A stretch of 44,448 nucleotides of DNA, from contig CALCQV010000151.1 in assembly GCA_937894795.1 (NCBI GenBank), positions 1 to 44,448 of the forward strand. Direction: 5' to 3'. Made by a program: the position numbers and the translations under genes. This stretch comes from an uncultured Bacteroidales bacterium (GTDB lineage: Bacteria; Bacteroidota; Bacteroidia; Bacteroidales; Lentimicrobiaceae). Below are positions 17,774-26,036 of this stretch, one piece after another. How positions within the stretch are numbered: position 1 is the first letter of the stretch; the number at the start of each line of letters is the position of its first letter. The notes beneath the pieces are model-generated. The model saw only the letters and a program-made list of their open reading frames with translations, searched no databases and was not told the origin of the DNA.

Positions 17774-20665
17774 TTATTGTTCCTGATAAGCAGCAACCGG
17801 AGCGCAGCTGCACACAAGATTTCTATCACCAAATGCATCATCCACCCGGGTTACTGAAGGCCAGTATTTGTCTGACTTGTCACATGGAACCGGGAATGCA
17901 GCTTTTTCACGTGAATAGGGGAGTTCCCACTTTTCAGCTGTTATCATCTCAAGAGTATGCGGTGCCTTCTTAATTACATTGATCTGTTTATCGGCTTCAC
18001 CACCTGCTATTTCATCAATTTCTGATCTTATGGCTGCCATTGCATCAACAAATCTGTCAAGTTCTTCCAGTGGTTCACTTTCTGTTGGCTCAACCATGAG
18101 TGTGCCGTGTACCGGGAAGGCAACGGTTGGTGCATGGAAACCATAATCCATGAGCCGCTTGGCAATGTCTCCAACCTGAACATCTGCTGATCTGCTGAAT
18201 TCATTGCAATCGAGTATCATTTCATGTGCCACCCTGTCATTCTTGCCGGTGTAAAGGATCTTATAGTACTTTGAAAGCTTTGCCTTCAGATAATTGGCAT
18301 TAAGAATCGCAAATTTTGTTGCTTCGGTAAGTCCTTCTCCACCCATCATCTTGATGTAGCCATAGGAGATAGGCAATACTGATGCGCTTCCAAAAGGCGC
18401 TGATGCAACAGCTGTTATAGCGGATTCACCACCTACTTTCTGTAGAATATGACCCGGTAGGAATTCCTGTAAATGCTTGGCTGTACCTATTGGGCCAACA
18501 CCCGGTCCACCACCGCCATGAGGAATGGCAAAGGTTTTATGCAGATTGAGGTGACATACATCGGCGCCAATGAAACCCGGGCTGGTTAATCCCACCTGGG
18601 CGTTCATGTTTGCACCATCCATATATACTTGTCCGCCATTTTCATGTATGATATTGATGGCATCTCTGATACCTTCTTCAAACACCCCATGGGTTGAAGG
18701 GTAGGTAATCATACAAGCCGACAGCGTTTCTTTAAATTTAATAGCTTTTTCTTTCAGGTCAGCAAGGTCAATATTGCCGTGTTCATCTGATTTGACAACT
18801 ACAACCGACATGCCTGCCATAGCTGCGCTTGCAGGGTTGGTGCCGTGTGCAGAGGATGGTATGAGACATACGTTTCTATGACTTTCACCCCTGCTTTCAT
18901 GATAGGCCCTTATTACCATCAAACCGGTATATTCACCTGCCGCTCCTGAATTGGGCATAAATGACATAGCACTGAAGCCTGTTATTTCACAAAGGGCTTT
19001 CTCTAATTCTGCAATCATTAATCTGTATCCTTCGGCCTGATCTTCAGGAACAAAGGGATGCAGGCTGTTAAATTCAGGCCAGCTTAGTACAAATAATTCA
19101 GAGGCAGCATTCAGCTTCATAGTACATGAACCAAGAGGAATCATCGCCTTGTTGAGTGATAGATCCTTGTTTTCCAGTTTTTTCAGGAACCTCATCATGG
19201 AAGTTTCTGAATGGTAGCTGCTGAATACCTTGTCCTGTAAATATGGGGTTTTTCTCCTGAGTTGTTCGGGAAGTGATAGCTGACCCTGGCACTTTTCACT
19301 GATGGTTATATCAGGATTGAAGGCTTTCCTTGCGGCTGAGGCAAATATATTAACCAATGTTTTTAAATCTTCCAGGTTTGTAGTTTCATCCATACTGATT
19401 CCTATGACCCGGTCAGAGAAATAGCGGAAATTGACCTGATTTTCCAACGCCAGTTTCTTGAACTCGGCCATCCTTACATTCTCTGGAATCTCTATCCTTA
19501 CTGTGTCAAAGAAAGTCTTGTTTAGTTGGGTATATCCATATTTGGCTACTTCAGCCGATAACAGCGTGGTCAGTGTATTAATCCTGCATGCTATCTGTTT
19601 GATGCCTACCGGTCCATGATAAACACCATACATTGCTGACATGATGGCCAGTAAGGCCTGGGCAGTACAGATATTTGAAGTGGCCCGTTCCCTTTTAATG
19701 TGCTGTTCTCTTGTTTGAAGAGCCATTCTCAATGCTCTGTTGCCATTAGCATCTACTGAAACGCCAATGATACGACCTGGTATGGTACGTTTAAAGTCTT
19801 CACGTACTGCAAAGTAGCCTGCATGTGGGCCTCCATAGCCTAAAGGCAGTCCAAAACGCTGATTTGAACCCAACACTACGTCGGCGCCCCACTCACCCGG
19901 AGGGGTTAGTACTGCAAGGCTCATAAGGTCGGCGGCTACAGCAACCATTACACCATCGGCATGTGCCTTGGCGGTAAACTCACGGAAGTCATATATCTCA
20001 CCTCTTTCATCCGGATATTGAATGATTGCCCCAAAGAAACCCTTGTCAAATTCAATGGTTTCATGGTTCCCAAATACTAATTCAATGCCTAAAGGAGCTG
20101 ACCTTGTTTTTAGTACTTCAATGGTTTGAGGGAAAAGATGTTCTGATACAAAGAATTTATTGGCATTTGCCTTGACGGCTTCACGGGAGCGTGAATTGAA
20201 GAGCATTATCATTGCTTCTGAGGCGGCTGTACCTTCGTCCAATAATGAAGCATTTGCCAATGGCATGCTGGTAAGATCCATGATCATGGTCTGGTAGATG
20301 AGCAATGCTTCCAACCGTCCCTGTGAAATCTCAGCCTGGTAAGGAGTATAGGATGTATACCATCCCGGATTCTCAAGTATATTACGCTGTATAACTCCTG
20401 GAGTGATACTTGGGTAGTAACCTAATCCAATGTACGACTTGAACAGTTTGTTTTTTGCACCAAGGTCCTTCAGATGAGAGATATACTCCCACTCATTCAT
20501 CCCTTCAGGCAGATTGAGCGGTTTGGGCAATCTAATGGATGCCGGCACCGTCTCATCAATCAATGTATCAAGGTTGGGGGTGCCTATTACATCAAGCATT
20601 TTTGCAATTTCACTTTCTCTGGGACCGTTATGCCGGTTAACGAAATCATTGGATAGTTTCGACAT
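17774..20665 (-). CDS. gcvP: Glycine dehydrogenase (aminomethyl-transferring), glycine cleavage system P protein
   Basis: A 963-residue PLP enzyme that decarboxylates glycine and passes the aminomethyl group to the lipoyl arm of H protein. It has the fused P1+P2 form (N- and C-terminal halves in one chain), as in E. coli. The N-terminal half shows MLDVIGTPNLDTLIDETVP and the glycine-rich GSNQRFGLPLGYGGPHAGYFA. The C-terminal half shows NLHKTFAIPHGGGGPGVGPIG, whose lysine binds PLP. gcvT and gcvH are not in the window; lpdA at 10268-11659 could supply the L component. The frame extends 23 codons upstream to 20734, but that part overlaps the promoter, and MSKLSNDF at 20665 fits the family start. 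Confidence 0.95.
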   Translation of the reverse strand: MSKLSNDFVNRHNGPRESEIAKMLDVIGTPNLDTLIDETVPASIRLPKPLNLPEGMNEWEYISHLKDLGAKNKLFKSYIGLGYYPSITPGVIQRNILENPGWYTSYTPYQAEISQGRLEALLIYQTMIMDLTSMPLANASLLDEGTAASEAMIMLFNSRSREAVKANANKFFVSEHLFPQTIEVLKTRSAPLGIELVFGNHETIEFDKGFFGAIIQYPDERGEIYDFREFTAKAHADGVMVAVAADLMSLAVLTPPGEWGADVVLGSNQRFGLPLGYGGPHAGYFAVREDFKRTIPGRIIGVSVDANGNRALRMALQTREQHIKRERATSNICTAQALLAIMSAMYGVYHGPVGIKQIACRINTLTTLLSAEVAKYGYTQLNKTFFDTVRIEIPENVRMAEFKKLALENQVNFRYFSDRVIGISMDETTNLEDLKTLVNIFASAARKAFNPDITISEKCQGQLSLPEQLRRKTPYLQDKVFSSYHSETSMMRFLKKLENKDLSLNKAMIPLGSCTMKLNAASELFVLSWPEFNSLHPFVPEDQAEGYRLMIAELEKALCEITGFSAMSFMPNSGAAGEYTGLMVIRAYHESRGESHRNVCLIPSSAHGTNPASAAMAGMSVVVVKSDEHGNIDLADLKEKAIKFKETLSACMITYPSTHGVFEEGIRDAINIIHENGGQVYMDGANMNAQVGLTSPGFIGADVCHLNLHKTFAIPHGGGGPGVGPIGTAKHLQEFLPGHILQKVGGESAITAVASAPFGSASVLPISYGYIKMMGGEGLTEATKFAILNANYLKAKLSKYYKILYTGKNDRVAHEMILDCNEFSRSADVQVGDIAKRLMDYGFHAPTVAFPVHGTLMVEPTESEPLEELDRFVDAMAAIRSEIDEIAGGEADKQINVIKKAPHTLEMITAEKWELPYSREKAAFPVPCDKSDKYWPSVTRVDDAFGDRNLVCSCAPVAAYQEQ

Positions 20666-20711
20666 GTTTGATTGTATTAAAACAAATGGTTTAAGAACTT
20701 TAATTTCGTGG

Positions 20712-20719
20712 CAAAGATA
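20712..20719 (-). promoter_or_regulatory. -7 box of gcvP
   Basis: Minus-strand TATCTTTG (plus CAAAGATA) matches TAnnTTTG, 46 nt upstream of the chosen ATG. The closest TTG (plus CAA 20732-20734) is only 12 nt away, so the -33 element is doubtful. No glycine-riboswitch-like structure is evident. Confidence 0.45.
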
Positions 20720-20879
20720 AAGATTCTGATACAATAGGAAAATTTTGAAATGGAATCTTATTAACTTATAAATATCAGTAAATCAATGCTTAAACTAATT
20801 ACTGAATTAATGGTTAATAATTTCTCTGAGGTTACCAAGGCCTATGGACATCATAAAGACCGGAAGTCTGTTTTTCTAC

Positions 20880-20910
20880 TTGCTTTATTACGCTAAAACA
20901 CGTAGGTTTG
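20880..20910 (+). promoter_or_regulatory. Bacteroidota-type promoter of the orphan gene at 20933
   Basis: TTG (20880-20882), a 20-nt spacer, then TAGGTTTG (20903-20910), a near-ideal TTG-N19-21-TAnnTTTG promoter. The ATG follows 22 nt after the box. Confidence 0.7.
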
Positions 20911-20932
20911 TATTATCTAAATAAAACTGAAA

Positions 20933-21721
20933 ATGAGCCATAAAATTTATCTTTATCTTTCAATGACTCCTGAAGCCCTTATAGCTTCAATGTTGCCTCC
21001 TGAAGAGTTTGGTGTTTACTATGCCGTAGGCACCAATAAACGTACGCAAGGACAAGCATTTTTCTTTGAAATAGATCCTGATTTTACAACTGACTATTTC
21101 AATATGGAGAGTATAAAGGTCAGGTGTGTACCTCATGTTGATGGCAAGCCAAAGAGATCCGTTTATCTTTCAACCTATCGTGTACTTGAAAACATTCCAC
21201 TGAGTGCATTCAGGAATCTGTACCTTACTACAGCCGATGGCAAGGTGCTTGAGCTCACAAAATCAACATTTCTCGCTGAGGAGAAGCCCACCCTTCATTT
21301 TTATCAACAACTGTGTCCGGTAACTCCGCGCGTTGTCAGTAAGCTTAACCCCGTTAAGTTCACTGAATGGGTAACTGATAGCAAGAATCCTATTTACTTC
21401 CCCAAGATTGTGTTTGTGGAACTTATTCTTAATCGTCTTGCTGAAGATCCAATAACCGCCCCCGTGGGTAATCTTCCTTATGCCAATAAGGATCACTTGC
21501 GCGATTGCCTCATTGGATTGCATATGGGATATGAGAAGCCTACCAAAACAGTAAATCGTTTTTATCAGGGTGATGTATTGTACCGTACTGTCAAAAATGG
21601 ATTTTTTGTAGGTGCAAAAGAAGGTCATTTATTCTATAAGTTTCCTGAAACGGATGAGCTGCAGAAGTACTACTATCCATGGTGGAGGTCAGCTCTTAAC
21701 CTTGAGTTCGCTGAGAAATAA
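20933..21721 (+). CDS. Uncharacterised protein, 262 aa
   Basis: I do not recognise a family. The protein is soluble, with no signal peptide or membrane helix, and is rich in aromatic residues (for example FGVYYAVGTN, FFFEIDPDF, RFYQGDVLYRTVKNGFFVG, KYYYPWWRS). The middle holds YFPKIVFVELILNRLAEDPI, likely a helix. It has its own well-formed promoter and a strong terminator, which supports a real single-gene unit. It is flanked by gcvP and hppA, divergent and convergent respectively, so context gives no functional clue. Confidence 0.8.
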   Translation: MSHKIYLYLSMTPEALIASMLPPEEFGVYYAVGTNKRTQGQAFFFEIDPDFTTDYFNMESIKVRCVPHVDGKPKRSVYLSTYRVLENIPLSAFRNLYLTTADGKVLELTKSTFLAEEKPTLHFYQQLCPVTPRVVSKLNPVKFTEWVTDSKNPIYFPKIVFVELILNRLAEDPITAPVGNLPYANKDHLRDCLIGLHMGYEKPTKTVNRFYQGDVLYRTVKNGFFVGAKEGHLFYKFPETDELQKYYYPWWRSALNLEFAEK

Positions 21722-21745
21722 AGGTTATTTCAGTTTATTATGAAA

Positions 21746-21787
21746 CAATAAGAGAGGGCTGATCAACGGATCAGCCCTCTCTTATTG
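21746..21787. terminator. 19-bp perfect hairpin terminator between convergent genes
   Basis: Arms CAATAAGAGAGGGCTGATC (21746-21764) and its exact complement (21769-21787) close a 4-nt loop. It lies 25 nt after the stop of the 262-aa gene and 73 nt past the hppA stop, so it can serve both strands. The T-rich end (TCTCTTATTG) is part of the stem rather than a free tail. Confidence 0.8.
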
Positions 21788-21859
21788 TAATCATTGATTA
21801 ACAGAACCGCTCTAATTATGAAAATTAGTTATTGCGGATTATCTATGTGAGTTATAGTT

Positions 21860-24247
21860 CTATTTTGATTCCTTCTTAATCCTCATGCCATAGAATGATC
21901 TATACACAAAGAACAAACCAATGAGGAAAAATATTCCACCAATGATGGGTGTTATGTCAGTAGAACCTGATTCCTTAGCTGAAATGCTCATTTTAACAGC
22001 CATCTCTACAGCAAGAAGTCCAAAGAGTGTGGAGAATTTAATAATCGGGTTAAGAGCTACTGAAGATGTGTCTTTGTAAGGGTCACCAACAGTATCGCCT
22101 ATAACGGTAGCGTCATGCAATGGAGTGTTTTTCTCTTTAAGGTCAACTTCCACCACTTTCTTGGCATTATCCCATGATCCGCCTGCATTAGCCATATACA
22201 TAGCCTGGAATAAACCAAACACAGCTATTGAAATAAGGTATGATACAAAGAAGTTAGGATCGAAGAAAGCAAATGCCAGTGTGAGAGAGAAGATAACGCC
22301 GAAGATATTCCACATACCTGCCTGAGCGTATTGCGTACAGATTCTAACAACTGACTTGGAATCGTTTATATCAGCTTTATCCTTGTCAAGTTGAATATTC
22401 CGCTTAATGAATTCCACTGCACGATAAGCACCGGTAGTAACAGCTTGAATGGAAGCACCTGAGAACCAGAAAATAACGGCACCGCCGGTAATGAATCCCA
22501 ATAATACAGGAGCATCGGTAAGACTAAGGTTTAACAGTCCCAGCTGTTTAAGCATCAGTATAATGGCAAAAATCATTGTGGTTGCACCAATAACTGCTGT
22601 GCCAATTAATACCGGTTTGGCTGTTGCCTTGAAGGTGTTACCGGCCGAGTCATTTGCTTCGAGGAAGTGCTTTCCTTGTGTAAAGTCGGGTCTGAAACCA
22701 AAATCTTTCTCTATTTCAGCCTCAACACCCGGTATGCGTTCTATTTGTGAGAGTTCAAATACCGACTGAGCATTATCGGTAACCGGTCCATAGCTGTCAA
22801 CCGCAATCGTAACAGGTCCCATACCTAGGAATCCAAAAGCTACCAATCCAAAGGAGAAGATGGCAGGATAGGTCATGATTTCACTCAAACCCATTGTTGA
22901 TACGGCAAATGCGGATGCCATTAAGCCTACAATTACCATTCCTTTCCAGAATGCACTGAAGTTACCGGCAACCATACCTGAAAGAATGGTTAAAGAGGCA
23001 CCTCCTTCACGTGATGCAGTTACAATTTCATTAACGTGGCGTGATTTGGAACTTGTGAAGGCCTTTGTGAACTCCGGTATTATTGCAGCAGCCAGGGTGC
23101 CCAGGCTGATAATGCTTGCCAGCTTCCACCATAAACCTGCTGCCAGGTCACCAATAAGGAAATAACTTACTATGTAAGTGATTATGATAGAAACAATTGA
23201 AGTTGTCCAAACTAATGAAGTAAGAGGAGCTTCAAAGTCGAAGTTTTGTTTTTGACCATATCGGGCTTTTGAAACAACATGGTTAATGCCATATGAGAAG
23301 ATGGAGGTGAATACCATTAATATTCGCATAGCAAATATCCACACAATAAGTGTACTCTGCAGTTCAAGGCCTATTGCAAGGACGATGAATGAAATAAGAG
23401 CTACACCGGTAACACCATAGGTTTCAAACCCATCGGCAGTTGGTCCTACGCTGTCGCCTGCATTGTCGCCCACGCAGTCAGCAATAACACCCGGATTGCG
23501 GGGGTCGTCCTCACCTATGGCGAAAACAATTTTCATCAGGTCTGCACCAATATCGGCAATTTTGGTGAAAATACCACCGGCAATACGCAAAGCTGATGCA
23601 CCAAGTGATTCACCAATAGCAAAACCAATGAAACAAGCTCCGGCGCTCTCACCTGGAACAAACAGGAGAATGAATATCATCATAATCAGTTCAACGGTAA
23701 TGAGCAGCACACCAACGCTCATGCCGGCCTGTAAGGGAATGGAAACAACATCCCATGGCTTTGAACGCAATGATGCAAAACTGGTTCTGCTGTTGGCAAG
23801 TGTATTGATTCTGATCCCAAACCATGCAACGCCGTATGATCCCAGGATGCCGAGCACTGCCCATAATAAAACCAGTAGCACTTTATCAAATTCCATGTGG
23901 TTTAATCCATAGAAATAATAGAAAATGGCTGTACCTATTATCAGGAATAGAATTACAAGAAACTTGCCCTGTTGAAACAGGTATGTCTTGCATGTTTCGT
24001 AGATAATATGAGATACTGACAACATTGATTTATGTGCCGGTAACCTTTTAATGCGAATGAATTGCCATAACCCAAACAACATTCCCAGTACAATGATAAA
24101 AATACCCCACGCCAGCAAGGCATGGCCATTCATACCTAAACTATTGAAAAAACTTGTGCTTAAATCGGGAATTGGAAGGTCGGCTTCACTAGCCATTGAA
24201 ATAAAGGGTAATGCAATTAAGATTAAGAAAGATATTAATTTCTTCAT
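21860..24247 (-). CDS. hppA: Membrane-bound ion-pumping pyrophosphatase (divergent H+-PPase type)
   Basis: A 795-residue polytopic membrane protein (about 15-16 hydrophobic helices) that couples PPi hydrolysis to ion export. Substrate motifs are visible: GEDDPRNPGVIADCVGDNAGD, VDSYGPVTDN, and GDTVGDPYKDTSSVALNPIIKF. The position that decides K+ dependence reads GNTFKA; a lysine here (GNTTKA versus GNTTAA) marks K+-independent enzymes. Several canonical spots differ: GADLMKIVFAIGEDD replaces the usual GADLVGKVE..., and DNAQSVFEL replaces DNAGGIAEM. It therefore looks like a divergent PPase clade. The transported ion is not certain from sequence. Single gene with its own promoter and terminator. 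Confidence 0.93.
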   Translation of the reverse strand: MKKLISFLILIALPFISMASEADLPIPDLSTSFFNSLGMNGHALLAWGIFIIVLGMLFGLWQFIRIKRLPAHKSMLSVSHIIYETCKTYLFQQGKFLVILFLIIGTAIFYYFYGLNHMEFDKVLLVLLWAVLGILGSYGVAWFGIRINTLANSRTSFASLRSKPWDVVSIPLQAGMSVGVLLITVELIMMIFILLFVPGESAGACFIGFAIGESLGASALRIAGGIFTKIADIGADLMKIVFAIGEDDPRNPGVIADCVGDNAGDSVGPTADGFETYGVTGVALISFIVLAIGLELQSTLIVWIFAMRILMVFTSIFSYGINHVVSKARYGQKQNFDFEAPLTSLVWTTSIVSIIITYIVSYFLIGDLAAGLWWKLASIISLGTLAAAIIPEFTKAFTSSKSRHVNEIVTASREGGASLTILSGMVAGNFSAFWKGMVIVGLMASAFAVSTMGLSEIMTYPAIFSFGLVAFGFLGMGPVTIAVDSYGPVTDNAQSVFELSQIERIPGVEAEIEKDFGFRPDFTQGKHFLEANDSAGNTFKATAKPVLIGTAVIGATTMIFAIILMLKQLGLLNLSLTDAPVLLGFITGGAVIFWFSGASIQAVTTGAYRAVEFIKRNIQLDKDKADINDSKSVVRICTQYAQAGMWNIFGVIFSLTLAFAFFDPNFFVSYLISIAVFGLFQAMYMANAGGSWDNAKKVVEVDLKEKNTPLHDATVIGDTVGDPYKDTSSVALNPIIKFSTLFGLLAVEMAVKMSISAKESGSTDITPIIGGIFFLIGLFFVYRSFYGMRIKKESK

Positions 24248-24292
24248 AAAGATGTAATTGGGTTATTGGATATGATGATATTTAATATTTCA

Positions 24293-24322
24293 CAAATGTA
24301 GAGAACTATATGTAATATCCAA
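24293..24322 (-). promoter_or_regulatory. Bacteroidota-type promoter of hppA
   Basis: Minus-strand TACATTTG (plus CAAATGTA, 24293-24300) is preceded by TTG (plus CAA 24320-24322) with exactly 19 nt between them. It is 45 nt upstream of the hppA ATG. Confidence 0.75.
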
Positions 24323-24426
24323 AGGTAAATTTTACCTGTTTACCAACAAAGAGGCTTATAAATAACGAATTAGCGCATAATATGTTTATTGAAAAGCCTG
24401 ATTTAAAGCACTATTTTGATAATTTT

Positions 24427-24472
24427 CGCAAACGATTGCACTGTAAAAAATGTTCTACTTTTTTTATATTTG
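24427..24472 (+). promoter_or_regulatory. Promoter region of the bifunctional-nuclease gene with a LacI-type dyad
   Basis: The -7 box TATATTTG (24465-24472) lies 84 nt upstream of the ATG. The dyad-like CGCAAACGATTGCA (24427-24440) resembles LacI/PurR-family operators (CGCAAACGTTTGCG) and covers the only upstream TTG (24436-24438, 26-nt spacer). The rest of the 24248-24556 gap holds only the divergent hppA promoter. Confidence 0.45.
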
Positions 24473-24556
24473 TTTTATCACGGCTAAATTATTCATGCAA
24501 TGCTCTTTTGGCAGCCATTTTATTGCTAATTTTAACATTTTAAATTAAACCGTTAA

Positions 24557-25144
24557 ATGATGGAGAAAATTCCATTGAAATTGCTGGGAATGATAAATAG
24601 CCAATCACAGAGCGGTGCATATACCCTCATTCTCGGTGAAACAGAAGGGAAACGTCGTCTACCCATTCTGATCAATACTTTTGAAGCACAAGCTATCCTT
24701 TTTCATATTGAGCAAATAAAAATACCCCGACCTTTGACTCATGATTTATTCAAGAATTTTGCTGATATATTCGGAATCGAATTCAAGGAAGTAATAATCA
24801 GTAAGTTCGCACAGGGAATTTTCTATGCCACCCTTATTTGTTCCGATGGTATATCAGTAAAGGAAATTGATTCACGGACTTCTGATGCCATAGCCCTGGC
24901 GGTTAGGTTTAATTGTCCAATTTATACTTATGAAACCGTTCTGTCAGGTGCCGGCGTCTCGGTTGAAGAAGAACCTGATATCGATCAGCTTGCTACCGGT
25001 GAAGTTGAAGTTTCTGATGAATACGACTATAATAAGTTCTCCATTGAAGAATTAGAACAAATGATGCTCGAAGCCATTGAGCATGAAGAGTATGAAAAAG
25101 CCTCGCAGTTGCGCGATATCATAAGAAAGCGGAAATCTTCCTGA
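24557..25144 (+). CDS. Bifunctional nuclease (DUF151/BFN) domain protein with C-terminal UVR motif
   Basis: A 195-residue cytoplasmic protein. The BFN/DUF151 domain covers about residues 1-135 (LILGETEGKRRLPILIN, SRTSDAIALAVRFNCPIY). Members of this family have been reported to have RNase/DNase activity, and crystal structures show a compact fold; the biological role in bacteria is open. An acidic linker leads to a UvrB/UvrC-type helical hairpin (LEQMMLEAIEHEEYEKASQLRDIIRKRK, about 165-193), a common fusion in Bacteroidota that implies interaction with a partner protein. Start MMEK: either of two consecutive ATGs. Confidence 0.9.
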   Translation: MMEKIPLKLLGMINSQSQSGAYTLILGETEGKRRLPILINTFEAQAILFHIEQIKIPRPLTHDLFKNFADIFGIEFKEVIISKFAQGIFYATLICSDGISVKEIDSRTSDAIALAVRFNCPIYTYETVLSGAGVSVEEEPDIDQLATGEVEVSDEYDYNKFSIEELEQMMLEAIEHEEYEKASQLRDIIRKRKSS

Positions 25145-25272
25145 AAGTGAAACTTTGCGGCTATAAGTTTTTCTTTAACAGAATATATGTGTAGATATTG
25201 GAATGCCGATAGATGATAATTGGTGCTTTTTTTAAGCACTGTCTTGCCTCAATTCTTACGTCATCAAAAATA

Positions 25273-25297
25273 AAAGAGCTCCTTCGGGGAGCTCTTT
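25273..25297. terminator. Bidirectional hairpin terminator
   Basis: A 10-bp stem AAAGAGCTCC / GGAGCTCTTT closes a TTCGG loop. On the minus strand it is followed by TATTTTTG. It separates the convergent bifunctional-nuclease and repeat-motif protein genes. Confidence 0.8.
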
Positions 25298-25343
25298 ACG
25301 CAATTAGCAATCTGAGACTTTCAAGTTCACCAAAAACCTAAAA

Positions 25344-25766
25344 TTAATCTTTGCAATCATCCATTGCAGGACTCGACGCAAATCCTTCTTCGTTAAACAA
25401 GTATTCTTTTACTACATCTGATGTGTTAAAGGGAATGTCGTCTATGTATGCTTCCTCTTCCGGGAATATATCCTTTAGATTGTAGTTGTATATAGCAGCA
25501 ATTGTTTCCGTATCAAATGGTATATCGTTGATATAGGCTTCTTCCTCAGGTTTTTCCAGATTCAGAAACAATGATTGTAAGGCTATGGCCTTTGTGTCGA
25601 ATGGTATGTCGTTTATATAAGCCTCCTCTTCAGGAAGAGGTAATTTAACGGTGCTTGCAATGTGCAATGTGTCGTTTCCTGTAGTTGTCGAGTTGAGGTT
25701 TCTTCCTGCAAATAACAGTGTATTTAAAAGAAGAAAGAGAATTGCGAATGTGAGTTTTGTTTTCAT
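25344..25766 (-). CDS. Small exported protein with three PEEEAYINDIPFDT-type repeats, unknown function
   Basis: 140 residues: a signal peptide (MKTKLTFAILFLLLNTLLFAG) and then three copies of a 28-29-residue unit starting at Pro45, Pro73 and Pro102. Each begins with the acidic motif PEEEAYI[ND]DIPF[DN]T, followed by about 15 variable residues predicted helical. The first two motif copies are identical in protein but differ at several codon third positions, so the motif is kept by selection and not by recent duplication. The tail ends in DDCKD. The longer open frame reaches 25850, but the signal peptide fixes the ATG at 25766. I know of no assigned function; a metal- or protein-binding exported peptide is one idea. 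Confidence 0.75.
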   Translation of the reverse strand: MKTKLTFAILFLLLNTLLFAGRNLNSTTTGNDTLHIASTVKLPLPEEEAYINDIPFDTKAIALQSLFLNLEKPEEEAYINDIPFDTETIAAIYNYNLKDIFPEEEAYIDDIPFNTSDVVKEYLFNEEGFASSPAMDDCKD

Positions 25767-26036
25767 GGCATTTTGTTTTACCCTGTTCGATACTACTTTA
25801 ACTAAAAGCGTGCCAAAGTATGTAAAGCATTGATAAACAATGCAATACAACCACCTATCAGTTGTTTTCTGCCTTAAAGTGTTCGTTTTCGGATAATGGT
25901 TTTGCAGATACGGTCACTTCATTGTCAAAAGTGTTCACCTATACCGTCTGAGAGTATTTAAGACTCCGGTTACAGGAGTGCGTCATGTAATATTACTGCA
26001 TTCATTATCAGGTTATTCGGGTATGTTTATAATTTA

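Noticed and set aside
20666..20734. N-terminal extension of gcvP
   Set aside because: The extra residues overlap the promoter and do not resemble the family start.
22125..24257. Several open frames opposite hppA (for example 23463-23912)
   Set aside because: They mirror the hppA coding sequence, with low-complexity composition and no own promoter or motif.
25651..25833. 60-residue open frame opposite the repeat-motif protein
   Set aside because: Antisense to the signal-peptide region, with no promoter or recognisable feature.
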